A stretch of 46,749 bases of DNA, from the NCBI GenBank assembly GCA_905235435.1, contig CAJOLD010000004.1, forward strand, positions 1 through 46,749, written 5' to 3'. Position numbers and translations under genes: made by a program. Positions 22,848-32,075 of this stretch are shown in pieces. The stretch comes from an uncultured Lachnospiraceae bacterium (GTDB lineage: Bacteria > Bacillota > Clostridia > Lachnospirales > Lachnospiraceae). How positions within the stretch are numbered: position 1 is the first letter of the stretch; every line of letters begins with the position of its first letter. Below the pieces are notes generated by a model, which was given only the letters and a program-made list of their open reading frames with translations, had not been told where the DNA came from and ran no database searches.

Positions 22848-24272
22848 GTGGTTGAGCGTGTAAGGAAAACGATACAGAGCGAAGGGATGCTCCTTCCGGG
22901 GGATACCGTGGTCGTCGGCGTATCCGGCGGCCCTGATTCTGTCTGCCTGCTGAACCTTCTTACCCGGCTGCGCGGGGAGCTGGACCTGAACGTCCTGGCT
23001 GCGCATCTGGAACACGGCCTGCGCGGGGAGGACAGTCTGGAGGATGCCGCCTTCGTGCGCCGGATGTGCGCTTCCCTGGACGTTCCCTGCACGGTGAGAC
23101 ATCTTGATATCGGCGCGCTTGCGGCCGCTTCGGGAAGATCCTGCGAGGAACAGGGCAGGCTGGAGCGGTATCAGCTTTTTGACGAGGTATTAAAAGAGGC
23201 GGGAGGGGGAAAGATCGCGGTCGCGCACAACCGGGACGACCAGGCGGAGACCCTGCTGCTCAACCTCGCGCGGGGCAGCGGGCTGCACGGACTTTGCGGC
23301 ATGCGGCCGGTGCGCGGAAACATCATCCGTCCCCTTCTCTTTACCGGGAGGGACGAGATCGAGGCCTGGCTCCTCGCGGAAGGGATCAGCTGGCGCGTCG
23401 ACGCGTCGAATGCCGGGAACGACTACGCGCGAAACCGCGCAAGAAACATCATCCTTCCGGAGATGAAGGAACATCTGAACAGCAGGGCGCCGGAGCATCT
23501 GGCGGCTGCCGCGGCCTATCTGCAGGAGGCGGACGACTATCTCGCCGGCTGCGCGGAGCGCTTCCTTGAGGAACATGCCGTTCGCCGCGCATCGCCGCGG
23601 GAGATCGGGGTGCCCGCGTCCGCGCTTGCTGACGCGCCCGGAGCGGTGCGCCATGCGGTGCTTTGCCGGATGGCGGCGTGGGCGCAGGAAAAGGAAGACG
23701 CCGTGGATCTTTCCGCCGTGCACTACGGCCTGATGGAGGAAGCCTGCGCGCTGCCGTCCGGCAGGGGCTTTGACCTCGGAGGCGGACTGCGGGCACGCCG
23801 GGAGGGCGATCTGATGGTGATCGGCCCGTCCGGCAGGGATGCCGCGCCCCGGGAGGAAGAGACGCCTCCGGATCCGGTCTTTATCCGGGAGGCGGGCAGG
23901 TACCGCTTTGGGGAGCTTTCCTTTGAAGCGGACTTTATCACTCCCCGGGAGGCGGGGGATTATACCCGGCAAAAGCAGTGTACGAAATATATATCCTGTG
24001 ATACAATACAGAATGCGGTCTGTATACGGCGCGGAAGAGCGCAGGACCGGATCACGATCGACAGCCTCGGGCACACCGTCAGTCTCAAGGAGCATCTGAA
24101 GAAGGCGAAGGTGCCGGCCCGGGAGAGAGAACGCGCTGTCGTCCTCGCGGACGGGGAGCGGATCCTGTGGGTCGTGGGAGGCAGAATAGGAGAAGACGCA
24201 AAGGTAACGGGAGACACCGGGAAGGTGCTGCGAATCACGCAGCTGCGGCCGGATGAGGAGGAGAGCAGATGA
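22848..24272 (+). CDS. tilS: tRNA(Ile)-lysidine synthase TilS
   Basis: Converts C34 of the CAU anticodon of tRNA-Ile to lysidine, so that it reads AUA and is charged with isoleucine. The 474-residue protein has the PP-loop SGGPDS (residues 26-31), AAHLEHGLRGEDS, the tRNA-binding region with VAHNRDDQAETLLLNLARG and DASNAGNDYARNRARN, and the TilS C-terminal domain (SLKEHLKKAKVPARERE, ILWVVGGRIGE). The start is GTG, supported by GGAGGA 7 bases upstream. Its stop overlaps the hpt ATG. Confidence 0.95.
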   Translation: MVERVRKTIQSEGMLLPGDTVVVGVSGGPDSVCLLNLLTRLRGELDLNVLAAHLEHGLRGEDSLEDAAFVRRMCASLDVPCTVRHLDIGALAAASGRSCEEQGRLERYQLFDEVLKEAGGGKIAVAHNRDDQAETLLLNLARGSGLHGLCGMRPVRGNIIRPLLFTGRDEIEAWLLAEGISWRVDASNAGNDYARNRARNIILPEMKEHLNSRAPEHLAAAAAYLQEADDYLAGCAERFLEEHAVRRASPREIGVPASALADAPGAVRHAVLCRMAAWAQEKEDAVDLSAVHYGLMEEACALPSGRGFDLGGGLRARREGDLMVIGPSGRDAAPREEETPPDPVFIREAGRYRFGELSFEADFITPREAGDYTRQKQCTKYISCDTIQNAVCIRRGRAQDRITIDSLGHTVSLKEHLKKAKVPARERERAVVLADGERILWVVGGRIGEDAKVTGDTGKVLRITQLRPDEEESR

Positions 24273-24832
24273 AGGAGACAATAAGGACCCTGATACCGGA
24301 GGAAAAACTGGAGGAGAGGATCGCCGAGCTCGCCGCGCAGATCAGCCGCGACTACGAAGGGAAGAGCGTTCATCTGATCTGTGTCCTGAAGGGAAGCATC
24401 TTCTTTACCGCTTCCCTCGCGAAAAGGATGACCGTTCCCGTCACCATCGACTGCATGGACGTGAGCAGCTACGGGTCCGGGACAGAATCGAGCGGCATCG
24501 TGCGCATGGTCAAGGACCTGGATGAGCCGATCGAAGGCAAAGACGTGATCGTCGTGGAGGACATTATAGATACCGGGCACACGCTGGAATACCTGCTCGG
24601 CAATCTGCAGGCCCGCGGGCCGAAGAGCGTGCGGCTGTGCACGATGCTCGACAAGCCGTCCCGCAGGGTGGTCGACGTAAAAGTGGATTATACCGGCTTC
24701 GAGATCCCGGATGAGTTCATCGTGGGATATGGCCTCGATTATGATGAAAAGTACCGTGCCCTGCCGTATATCGGCATCCTCCATCTGGAGGAAGAGGGAG
24801 GTCATGAGGAAGGAGACTGGGAGAGTGAGTAG
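24269..24832 (+). CDS. hpt: Hypoxanthine phosphoribosyltransferase
   Basis: Purine-salvage enzyme that joins hypoxanthine or guanine to PRPP. The 187-residue protein has the flexible-loop region MDVSSYGSGTESSG, the PRPP-binding motif VIVVEDIIDTGHT, and FIVGYGLDYDEKYRALPYIG near the end. It starts in an ATGA overlap with tilS and overlaps the ftsH start, the same order as in Bacillus (tilS-hprT-ftsH). Confidence 0.96.
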   Translation: MKETIRTLIPEEKLEERIAELAAQISRDYEGKSVHLICVLKGSIFFTASLAKRMTVPVTIDCMDVSSYGSGTESSGIVRMVKDLDEPIEGKDVIVVEDIIDTGHTLEYLLGNLQARGPKSVRLCTMLDKPSRRVVDVKVDYTGFEIPDEFIVGYGLDYDEKYRALPYIGILHLEEEGGHEEGDWESE

Positions 24833-26633
24833 AAATGTAAAAGGGATCATCACCTACCTCGTCCTCGCCGCCATCTTTATCTTCCTGGTCTTCGGACTGC
24901 GGGAGAGCTTTGACGACAGGGAGGAGATCACCTACCGGCAGCTGGAGCAGATGCTGGAGGACAACAACGTAGCGGGTGTTGTCATCACGCAGAACTCCAA
25001 GGTCCCGACCGGCGTGGTCGAGATCACTTCCCGCAGCGGAAGCGAAGCCGTCATGAATGTGTCTGACGTAAACAAGGCCCAGGATCTGCTGGACGGCTAT
25101 GAGGTCCCGGTGACCGTGCTGGATGTGGAGAAGGAGAGCGTTTTTGTGACGACCATCCTTCCCGTCCTGCTGATGGGCGTCATGCTCGTGATGTTTTTTG
25201 CTCTGTTCAACCGGCAGTCCTCAGGCGGAAACAGCCGCATGATGAATTTCGGAAAGAGCCGCGCGCGGATGATCACACCGGACTCGAAGCGTGTGATGTT
25301 TAAGGACGTGGCAGGACTGCAGGAGGAGAAAGAAGAGCTGCAGGAGGTCGTTGAATTCCTGAGCGATCCGGACCGCTTCCTGAAACTGGGGGCCAGGATC
25401 CCCAAGGGCATCCTTCTCGTCGGCCCTCCCGGAACGGGCAAGACCCTTCTGGCCAAGGCGGTGGCCGGGGAGGCGGGCGTCCCCTTCTTCTCGATCTCGG
25501 GTTCCGACTTTGTGGAGATGTTCGTGGGCGTCGGCGCGTCCAGGGTGCGCGACCTGTTTGAGGACGCAAAGAAACACCAGCCCTGCATTATCTTTATTGA
25601 TGAGATCGACGCGGTCGCGCGGCGCAGAGGCACCGGCATGGGCGGCGGCCATGATGAGCGCGAACAGACGCTCAACCAGCTGCTCGTGGAGATGGACGGC
25701 TTCGGCGTCAATGAGGGCATCATCGTGATGGCCGCGACGAACCGTGTAGACATTCTGGATCCCGCCATCCTGCGGCCCGGCCGTTTTGACCGGCAGATCG
25801 CCGTAGGCAGACCGGATATCAGGGGACGGGAAGAGATCCTGAAGGTGCATTCCGCGGGAAAACCGCTCGGCGACGATGTGGATCTTCATGAGATCGCCCG
25901 CACGACCGCCGGCTTTACGGGCGCGGATCTGGAAAACATGATGAACGAGGCGGCGATCATGGCCGCGAAGGCGCAGCGCTCCTACATTCTGCAGGAGGAT
26001 ATCCGCAGGGCGTTTGTCAAGGTGGGCGTCGGCTCGGAGAAGAAGAGCCGCGTCATCTCGGAAAAAGAAAAGAGGATCACTGCCTACCACGAATCCGGCC
26101 ACGCGATCCTTTTCCACGTGCTTCCGCATGTGGGGCCCGTGCACACGGTCTCCATCATCCCGACCGGGCGCGGGGCGGCAGGCTATACGATGCCGCTGCC
26201 GGAGGAGGATGAAATGTTCAACACCAGGGAGCAGATGTTTGAGACGCTGGTGGTGGATCTCGGCGGCCGCGTAGCGGAGGAGCTGGTGCTTGGCGACGTT
26301 ACGACCGGCGCTTCCCAGGATATCAAGCAGGCAACGCAGCTTGCGCGCGCCATGGTCACGAAGTACGGCATGTCTGAGAAGCTCGGGCTCGTCAACTACG
26401 AGCAGGACGAGGATGAGATCTTTATCGGCCGCGACCTTGCGCACACGAGAGCCTACGGCGAGCGGGTGGCAACGCTGATCGACGAGGAAGTCAAGAAACT
26501 GATGGATGAAGCATACGCGAAAGCGAAGGAGATCATCACGGGTCATATGGAGATCCTTCACAGAAGCGCGGAGCTGCTGATAGAGAAGGAAAAGCTTTCC
26601 AGAGAGGAATTTGAGGCACTCTTTGAGGGTTGA
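24825..26633 (+). CDS. ftsH: ATP-dependent zinc metalloprotease FtsH
   Basis: Membrane-bound AAA+ protease that degrades misfolded membrane proteins and short-lived regulators. Two membrane segments (about 8-27 and 105-125) flank a small external domain. Then come Walker A GPPGTGKT (200-207), Walker [10 protein letters not shown], the second region of homology [19 protein letters not shown], and the zinc site HESGH (422-426). The GTG at 24825 is preferred because AAGGAG lies 9 bases upstream; the ATG at 24804 (seven residues longer) has GGAGG only 2 bases away. The protein is 602 residues. It overlaps the hpt end by eight bases and is followed by a terminator at 26798. Confidence 0.96.
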   Translation: MSRNVKGIITYLVLAAIFIFLVFGLRESFDDREEITYRQLEQMLEDNNVAGVVITQNSKVPTGVVEITSRSGSEAVMNVSDVNKAQDLLDGYEVPVTVLDVEKESVFVTTILPVLLMGVMLVMFFALFNRQSSGGNSRMMNFGKSRARMITPDSKRVMFKDVAGLQEEKEELQEVVEFLSDPDRFLKLGARIPKGILLVGPPGTGKTLLAKAVAGEAGVPFFSISGSDFVEMFVGVGASRVRDLFEDAKKHQPCIIFIDEIDAVARRRGTGMGGGHDEREQTLNQLLVEMDGFGVNEGIIVMAATNRVDILDPAILRPGRFDRQIAVGRPDIRGREEILKVHSAGKPLGDDVDLHEIARTTAGFTGADLENMMNEAAIMAAKAQRSYILQEDIRRAFVKVGVGSEKKSRVISEKEKRITAYHESGHAILFHVLPHVGPVHTVSIIPTGRGAAGYTMPLPEEDEMFNTREQMFETLVVDLGGRVAEELVLGDVTTGASQDIKQATQLARAMVTKYGMSEKLGLVNYEQDEDEIFIGRDLAHTRAYGERVATLIDEEVKKLMDEAYAKAKEIITGHMEILHRSAELLIEKEKLSREEFEALFEG

Positions 26634-26724
26634 TCCGGCAGGGGGAACACAATTACCGGCATAATGCACAAAAACAGAAAGACAATTTTGTGAACTTTAT
26701 GCAGACTTCAGGGGAGAACCGTGC

Positions 26725-26733
26725 TATTATAAT
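26725..26733 (+). promoter_or_regulatory. Candidate extended -10 element
   Basis: TGC-TATTAT followed by an overlapping TATAAT (26728-26733). No good -35 lies at 16-18 bases. If active, it would make a transcript of about 85 bases that ends at the terminator 26798-26826. Confidence 0.35.
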
Positions 26734-26797
26734 CACTGTAAAACCCCCAATACATTATAAGTTTTTGCTACACCCCATAAGAGAAATACCTTCTCCG

Positions 26798-26826
26798 AAA
26801 AAACGCAGCGTGAGCTGCGTTTTTTT
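26798..26826. terminator. Intrinsic terminator downstream of ftsH
   Basis: AAAAAACGCAGC (26798-26809) pairs perfectly with GCTGCGTTTTTT (26814-26825) around a GTGA loop; the T run continues to 26826. The A-T ends make it usable from either side. Confidence 0.9.
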
Positions 26827-26841
26827 CATCGCCGGATATCC

Positions 26842-26875
26842 CCGTCTTGTGAAAAGACGGAATCTGTTATAGAAT
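26842..26875 (+). promoter_or_regulatory. Promoter of the GH13-ddl-murF-pth-mfd operon with overlapping inverted repeat
   Basis: TTGTGA (26847-26852), 17-base spacer, TAGAAT (26870-26875). The inverted repeat CCGTCTT (26842-26848) / AAGACGG (26854-26860) overlaps the -35 box and is placed where an operator could sit. Confidence 0.55.
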
Positions 26876-26940
26876 TAACCGTATGTAATCATAAGCTGCT
26901 TATCTGCACGCCTTGATCGCACGAAGGACTGGGAGAAAAA

Positions 26941-29055
26941 ATGGAACAGGAACATAGAGAATCTGCAGCTAAAAAAACCGGATATATTCTTCACATGCAT
27001 CCCCTTCTGGACGGAGACGCTCTGTTCAGCGATGAAACGCAGAATTTTCTGGAGCCGATGGAACCGGCGCCCGGCGAAACAGTCCGGATCCGGCTGAGGA
27101 CAGCGGCAGACAATGTGGACGAAGCGCAGCTTGTCACCGAGAATGCGCGGTATCCCATGCACCTGGTGTCCACGGACGGATATTTTGATTTCTATGAGAC
27201 AGAGGTGACGATGGGCGAAGAGACCTTCGCCTACTGGTTCGAGGTGAGCAGCGGCAGAGAGAAGATCTTTTACTCGAAGGAGGGTCCCTCAAAGAAACTG
27301 CACGGGGAATTCTTCTTCCGGATCCACCCCGGTTTTTCGACGCCTGACTGGGCGAAGGGCGCCGTGATGTACCAGATCTTTACGGACCGTTTCTGCAACG
27401 GAGATGAGTCCAACGACGTGCTGGACGGAGAATATACCTATATCCATGAACCTGTCAGGCACGTGCGCGACTGGAACGCGCTCCCGGATCCCATGGACGT
27501 GCGGAATTTTTACGGAGGCGACCTGCGCGGCGTGATGGACAAGCTGGATTATCTCCAGGATCTCGGCGTAGAGGTCATCTATTTCAATCCCCTTTTTGTT
27601 TCACCATCCAACCATAAATATGATATTCAGGATTATGACTATATCGATCCGCATTTCGGCATGATCATAGAGGATGACGGCGAAGTCCTTCCGGAGGGCG
27701 TCCGGGAGAACCGCAGTTCTTCCCGCTATATCCGCCGCGTCACGGATCTTCGCAATCTGGAGGCGGGCAACCGGCTCTTCGCGGAGCTTGTGAGACAGGC
27801 CCACCGGCGCGGAATAAAGGTGATCCTGGACGGCGTTTTCAACCACTGCGGATCCTTCAACAAGTGGATGGACAGGGAGCGTCTGTACGAGGACGTTGCC
27901 GGCTACAGCAATGGCGCCTATGTGAGCGCGGACAGCCCGTACAGGAGCTTTTTCCATTTCAACGACCAGAACGGATGGCCCTACAATGATTCCTATGAGG
28001 GATGGTGGGGCGTCGATACGCTTCCGAAGCTCAATTACGAGGAATCCGACATGCTCGTGGAATACATCCTGCGGATCGGGCAGAAGTGGGTCTCTCCGCC
28101 CTACAACGCGGACGGATGGCGGCTGGACGTCGCGGCCGACCTCGGGCGCACGCCGGAATTCAACCACAGGATGTGGAAGATGTTCAGGCAGGCGGTCAAG
28201 GAGGCAAATCCCGAAGCGATCATCCTTGCCGAGCATTACGGCGACCCGAGCCCCTGGCTGCAGGGGGACGAGTGGGATACGGTCATGAACTATGATGCCT
28301 TCATGGAACCCGTGACCTGGTTTCTGACGGGCATGGAGAAGCACAGCGATTACGTGGATGATCATCTGTACGGGAACGCGGAGAGCTTCCTCTGGAGCAT
28401 GCGGGTCAATATGGCGCGGATGTCAGGCCCGTCCATGCTGACGGCCATGAATGAGCTTTCGAACCATGATCACTCCCGCTTCCTGACGCGCACGAACCGG
28501 CGTGCCGGCCGGATCGGCCAGATCCCGGAGGACGCGGCGTCCAGGGGCATCCACCCCGCGGTCATGAGGGAAGCAGTGCTGATGCAGATGACCTGGCCGG
28601 GAGCGCCCACCATCTACTACGGGGATGAGGCGGGTGTCTGCGGATATACGGATCCGGACAACCGGAGGACCTATCCCTGGGGACATGAGGATATGGAGAT
28701 GCTCCGCTTCCACAAAGACGCGATCGCGCTGCACAGGCGCTATGACGCGCTCAGGCGCGGAAGCACAAAGATCCTGTACGGGGCGCCGGGAGCCTTCGCG
28801 TTCGGACGCTTTAACGACAGTGAGAGCCTGATCGCGGCTTTTAATAACACAGATACGGAAAAAGAACTCATGATCCGCGTCACGCCCGCGCAGGTGCGCT
28901 CGTTTTCGCGCGTGACGCGCCTGATGCTGACCTATGAGTCCGGATATACATTGGAACCTGAAACTTATCAGTGCGAGGGAGAGTTTATAAGACTCCGGCT
29001 CGGTCCGTTCTGCGGGGTGCTGCTGCGCGCCGCGCACCGGCCGGCACAGCAGTAA
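26941..29055 (+). CDS. GH13 alpha-glucan hydrolase (neopullulanase/cyclomaltodextrinase-like)
   Basis: A 704-residue alpha-amylase-family enzyme. An N-terminal beta-sandwich of CBM34 type (about 10-135) precedes the TIM barrel, the layout of neopullulanase, cyclomaltodextrinase and maltogenic amylase. GH13 motifs are intact: DGVFNH (297-302), GWRLDVAAD with nucleophile Asp396, the acid/base in ILAEHYGD (Glu431), and LSNHDHSR with Asp510. There is no signal peptide, so it should cleave maltodextrins or cyclodextrins in the cytoplasm. The exact bond specificity is not readable. It leads an operon with ddl, murF, pth and mfd, an unusual partner for wall and translation genes. Confidence 0.9.
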   Translation: MEQEHRESAAKKTGYILHMHPLLDGDALFSDETQNFLEPMEPAPGETVRIRLRTAADNVDEAQLVTENARYPMHLVSTDGYFDFYETEVTMGEETFAYWFEVSSGREKIFYSKEGPSKKLHGEFFFRIHPGFSTPDWAKGAVMYQIFTDRFCNGDESNDVLDGEYTYIHEPVRHVRDWNALPDPMDVRNFYGGDLRGVMDKLDYLQDLGVEVIYFNPLFVSPSNHKYDIQDYDYIDPHFGMIIEDDGEVLPEGVRENRSSSRYIRRVTDLRNLEAGNRLFAELVRQAHRRGIKVILDGVFNHCGSFNKWMDRERLYEDVAGYSNGAYVSADSPYRSFFHFNDQNGWPYNDSYEGWWGVDTLPKLNYEESDMLVEYILRIGQKWVSPPYNADGWRLDVAADLGRTPEFNHRMWKMFRQAVKEANPEAIILAEHYGDPSPWLQGDEWDTVMNYDAFMEPVTWFLTGMEKHSDYVDDHLYGNAESFLWSMRVNMARMSGPSMLTAMNELSNHDHSRFLTRTNRRAGRIGQIPEDAASRGIHPAVMREAVLMQMTWPGAPTIYYGDEAGVCGYTDPDNRRTYPWGHEDMEMLRFHKDAIALHRRYDALRRGSTKILYGAPGAFAFGRFNDSESLIAAFNNTDTEKELMIRVTPAQVRSFSRVTRLMLTYESGYTLEPETYQCEGEFIRLRLGPFCGVLLRAAHRPAQQ

Positions 29056-29086
29056 ACGGCTTTGACCAAGGAAGGGAATAGAGGAT

Positions 29087-30124
29087 ATGAAGATCGTAGT
29101 ACTGGCAGGCGGAACAAGCACGGAAAGAGAGATCTCCATCGTCTCCGGAACGGGCGTATGCAAGGCGCTCCGCTCGAAGGGGCACAGAGCCGTGCTGATG
29201 GATGTTTTCTGCGGAGATGACAGGCCCGGGACGGCGGACGTCTTTGAGCAGGAGGAGTATGACGCGGACGAAGAGGCGGCCTACATCCGCTCCTTTGATG
29301 ATAAGATCGAAGAGATGAAGGGAAAGCGCGGCTTTATCGGGCCGAACGTGATCGCTCTGTGCCGGCAGGCGGACGCGGTCTTCCTCGCCCTCCACGGGCA
29401 GAACGGCGAAGACGGCAAGGTGCAGGCGGCCCTTGAACTGATGGGCGTCCCTTTCACCGGCTGCGGCCATCTCGGGAGCGGCATGGCGATGGACAAGGCG
29501 GTCTCCAAGGAGCTCTTTAAGCAGAACGGCGTTCCGACACCGGAAGGCATCGTGGTGCGCGCGGGGGAGGAGATCCTTCCCGCGGACCGGAACGGCGTGG
29601 GCCTTCCCTGCGTTGTAAAGCCGAACTGCGGAGGCTCCAGCGTCGGTGTATCGATCGCGCGCACGCAGGAAGAGTATGAGCGGGCGCTGCAGGAAGGCTT
29701 CGGCTACGAGCCGGTCCTGGTCGTCGAACAATATATCCGCGGAAGGGAGTTTTCCGTCGGCGTCGTCGACGGGGAGGCCTATCCGGTCATCGAGATCGCT
29801 CCCATCGAGGGTTTTTATGATTACCACAACAAATACGCGGCCGGCAGCGCGATCGAGACCTGCCCCGCCGATCTTCCGCAGGAGGTCTCGGACCGGATGC
29901 AGTACTGCGCCCTCGTCGCATGGAAGGCGCTCCGCCTGGAAAGCTACGCGCGCTTTGACATGCTGATGGACGAGGAAGGGAACATCTACTGCCTGGAGGC
30001 GAACACCCTCCCGGGGATGACGCCGACGAGCCTGCTCCCGCAGGAAGCGGCAGCCATCGGGATCTCCTACGCGGATCTGTGTGAAAAGATCATCAACGTA
30101 TCTCTGAAGGGGAGAAAAGAGTAA
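29087..30124 (+). CDS. ddl: D-alanine--D-alanine ligase
   Basis: ATP-grasp enzyme that makes the D-Ala-D-Ala dipeptide for peptidoglycan, 345 residues. The N-terminus MKIVVLAGGTSTEREISIVSG, ALHGQNGEDGKVQAALEL, VVKPNCGGSSVGVSIA and the C-terminal YCLEANTLPGMTPTSL are family hallmarks. The omega-loop sequence EGFYDYHNKY keeps the tyrosine linked to D-Ala-D-Ala rather than D-Ala-D-lactate ligases. An insertion of about 30 residues (EEYDADEEAAYIRSFDDKI) lies early in the protein. The TAATG junction with murF overlaps by one base. Confidence 0.95.
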   Translation: MKIVVLAGGTSTEREISIVSGTGVCKALRSKGHRAVLMDVFCGDDRPGTADVFEQEEYDADEEAAYIRSFDDKIEEMKGKRGFIGPNVIALCRQADAVFLALHGQNGEDGKVQAALELMGVPFTGCGHLGSGMAMDKAVSKELFKQNGVPTPEGIVVRAGEEILPADRNGVGLPCVVKPNCGGSSVGVSIARTQEEYERALQEGFGYEPVLVVEQYIRGREFSVGVVDGEAYPVIEIAPIEGFYDYHNKYAAGSAIETCPADLPQEVSDRMQYCALVAWKALRLESYARFDMLMDEEGNIYCLEANTLPGMTPTSLLPQEAAAIGISYADLCEKIINVSLKGRKE

Positions 30125-31500
30125 TGAAAAATATGACACTCCGCAAGATGGCGCAGGCCTGCGGCGGCGTTCTGAGAGAAGCGGGAACGGACGCGGACGC
30201 GCCTGTGACCGCGCTGGTGACAGACAGCAGAAAGGCAGGGGAGGGCTGCGTGTTCGCGGCGATCCGCGGCGCCAGAGCCGACGGGCATAAGTTTATCCCG
30301 GATGTCTTTGCCAAAGGCGCGCTGGGCGCCATCTGCGAGGAGGAGCCGGAGTCGCCCGCGGGCAGCTATATCCTGGTCGGCTCCACAGGACAGGCGCTGA
30401 AAGATATCGCGGAGGTCTATCTTCGAAGCCTCGATATTCCCGTGGTCGGGATCACGGGGAGCGTCGGAAAGACGAGCACGAAGGAGGCGGTCGCCTCCGT
30501 GCTTTCACAGAAATATATCGTCGGAAAGAACGAGGGGAACTTCAACAACGAGCTGGGACTGCCGCTGACGGTCTTTTCCCTCCCTGACGACGCGCAGATC
30601 GCCGTCCTGGAGATGGGGATCAGCGATTTCGGCGAGATGCACCGCCTTGCGAAGATCGCGCGGCCGGACGTGTGCGTGATGACCAACATCGGCACCTGCC
30701 ACCTGGAATTTCTGGGCGACCGCGACGGCGTGCTGCGGGCAAAATCGGAGATCTTCGATTTCCTCGGGCCGGATGGCCGCGTCATTCTGAACGGAGATGA
30801 CGACAAGCTTGCCGGAATCAGAGAAGTAAAAGGCATAAAACCGGTATTTTACGGTCTGCGGGGAGACCAGGGGGCCGCTCTGCAGGTAAAGGCGGAGGAC
30901 ATCAGGGACCTCGGCCTTGAGGGCACAAAGTGCAGGATCTGCTGGGAAGGCGGCTCCGCAGAGGTGCATATCCCCAAACCCGGGGAACATATGGTGAGCA
31001 ACGCGCTGGCCGCTGCCGCGGCGGGGCTTTCCATGGGGCTTTCACCGGAGCAGATCAGGGCCGGCGTAGAGAGCCTCGGATCGGTAAGCGGCCGGTTCAA
31101 CATGATCCGCACGGAGAGATATACGCTGATCGACGACTGCTACAACGCGAACCCGATGTCCATGAAGGCTTCCCTGGAATCGCTTGGCGGCGTACAGGGC
31201 CGGAGGACGGCCGTGCTGGGAGATATGGGCGAGCTCGGCAAAGATGAGGTCTTCTATCACGAGGAGACGGGGAGAGTCGCGGGCCGCTGCGGCCTGTCCC
31301 TGCTCGTCACGATCGGAACGCTGGCGGCTTCCATCGGTGAGAAGGCGAAGGAGGAGGATCCGGCTCTTTGCCATGTCCATTTTGATACGGTGGATGAATT
31401 CCTCGCGCAGAGGGAGGATCTTTTTAAGGACGGCGATACGGTGCTGATCAAGGCTTCCCACTTCATGCATTTTGAGCGGATCGTGGAGGAGATGAGATGA
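30124..31500 (+). CDS. murF: UDP-MurNAc-tripeptide--D-Ala-D-Ala ligase MurF
   Basis: Adds the D-Ala-D-Ala dipeptide made by Ddl to the UDP-MurNAc-tripeptide, completing the cytoplasmic peptidoglycan precursor. The 458-residue protein has the Mur ligase layout: N-terminal substrate domain (DSRKAGEGCVFAAIRG), ATP-binding GITGSVGKTSTKE, NNELGLPLTV, and C-terminal domain with DDCYNANPMSMKASLESL and LGDMGELG. Its position directly after ddl fits the pathway. The end overlaps pth (ATGA). Confidence 0.96.
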   Translation: MKNMTLRKMAQACGGVLREAGTDADAPVTALVTDSRKAGEGCVFAAIRGARADGHKFIPDVFAKGALGAICEEEPESPAGSYILVGSTGQALKDIAEVYLRSLDIPVVGITGSVGKTSTKEAVASVLSQKYIVGKNEGNFNNELGLPLTVFSLPDDAQIAVLEMGISDFGEMHRLAKIARPDVCVMTNIGTCHLEFLGDRDGVLRAKSEIFDFLGPDGRVILNGDDDKLAGIREVKGIKPVFYGLRGDQGAALQVKAEDIRDLGLEGTKCRICWEGGSAEVHIPKPGEHMVSNALAAAAAGLSMGLSPEQIRAGVESLGSVSGRFNMIRTERYTLIDDCYNANPMSMKASLESLGGVQGRRTAVLGDMGELGKDEVFYHEETGRVAGRCGLSLLVTIGTLAASIGEKAKEEDPALCHVHFDTVDEFLAQREDLFKDGDTVLIKASHFMHFERIVEEMR

Positions 31501-32075
31501 TCATTATCGCAGGGCTTGGAAATCCCGGGCGGAAATATGACAGGACCCGGCACAATGCCGGATTTGAGACCATCGACCTGCTCGCGGAAAAGTACGGGAT
31601 AAAGGTCGCGTCGGATAAGTTCCGGGGACTTTTCGGGACCGGTTTCATAGACGGAGAAAAGGTCATGCTGCTCAAGCCGCAGACCTTCATGAACCTGAGC
31701 GGAGAGTGCATCGGCCCTGCCTGCGATTATTACGGCGTGGACCCCGCGGAGGGCCTGATCGTTATCTGTGACGATATCAATCTGCCTCCCGGACAGCTCC
31801 GGGTGCGCAGGAAGGGAAGCGCCGGCGGGCACAACGGCTTAAAGAGCGTGATCGCGCACACCGGCACGCAGGAGTTTAAAAGAGTACGGATCGGGACCGG
31901 ACAGGCCGGGCAGGGAGAACTCGTGGATTTCGTCCTCGGGCACTATCTGCCGGACGAGCGGGCCGTGATGGAAAAGGCTTTTGAGAGGGCCGCCGGGGCG
32001 GCGGCCGCACTCGTGACGCAGGACGCGGAGCGGGTGATGAGCGAGTATAACCGGAGTATCACGGAGGAAATATGA
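31497..32075 (+). CDS. pth: Peptidyl-tRNA hydrolase
   Basis: Releases tRNA from peptidyl-tRNAs that drop off the ribosome, 192 residues. GLGNPGRKYDRTRHNAGF includes the catalytic His20; KPQTFMNLSG, the Asp in VICDDINLPPGQLRVR, and GSAGGHNGLKS are all present. It overlaps murF and mfd by four bases on each side, so it is translationally coupled to both. Confidence 0.97.
   Translation: MIIIAGLGNPGRKYDRTRHNAGFETIDLLAEKYGIKVASDKFRGLFGTGFIDGEKVMLLKPQTFMNLSGECIGPACDYYGVDPAEGLIVICDDINLPPGQLRVRRKGSAGGHNGLKSVIAHTGTQEFKRVRIGTGQAGQGELVDFVLGHYLPDERAVMEKAFERAAGAAAALVTQDAERVMSEYNRSITEEI

Larger units (their letters stand above)
26634..26940. other. Intergenic region between ftsH and the GH13 gene
   Basis: About 307 bases, AT-rich compared with its surroundings. 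It holds a possible promoter (26725-26733), a strong terminator (26798-26826), a small inverted repeat and the GH13 promoter (26847-26875). No convincing protein-coding frame: the one open frame reads through the terminator hairpin and lacks a ribosome-binding site. Confidence 0.8.

Noticed and set aside
26630..26872. Small plus-strand open frame (80 codons) after ftsH
   Set aside because: It runs through the terminator hairpin, has no ribosome-binding site and overlaps the GH13 promoter.
28985..30139. Minus-strand open frame antisense to ddl
   Set aside because: Ddl is complete and conserved on the plus strand; the antisense frame is a composition shadow.
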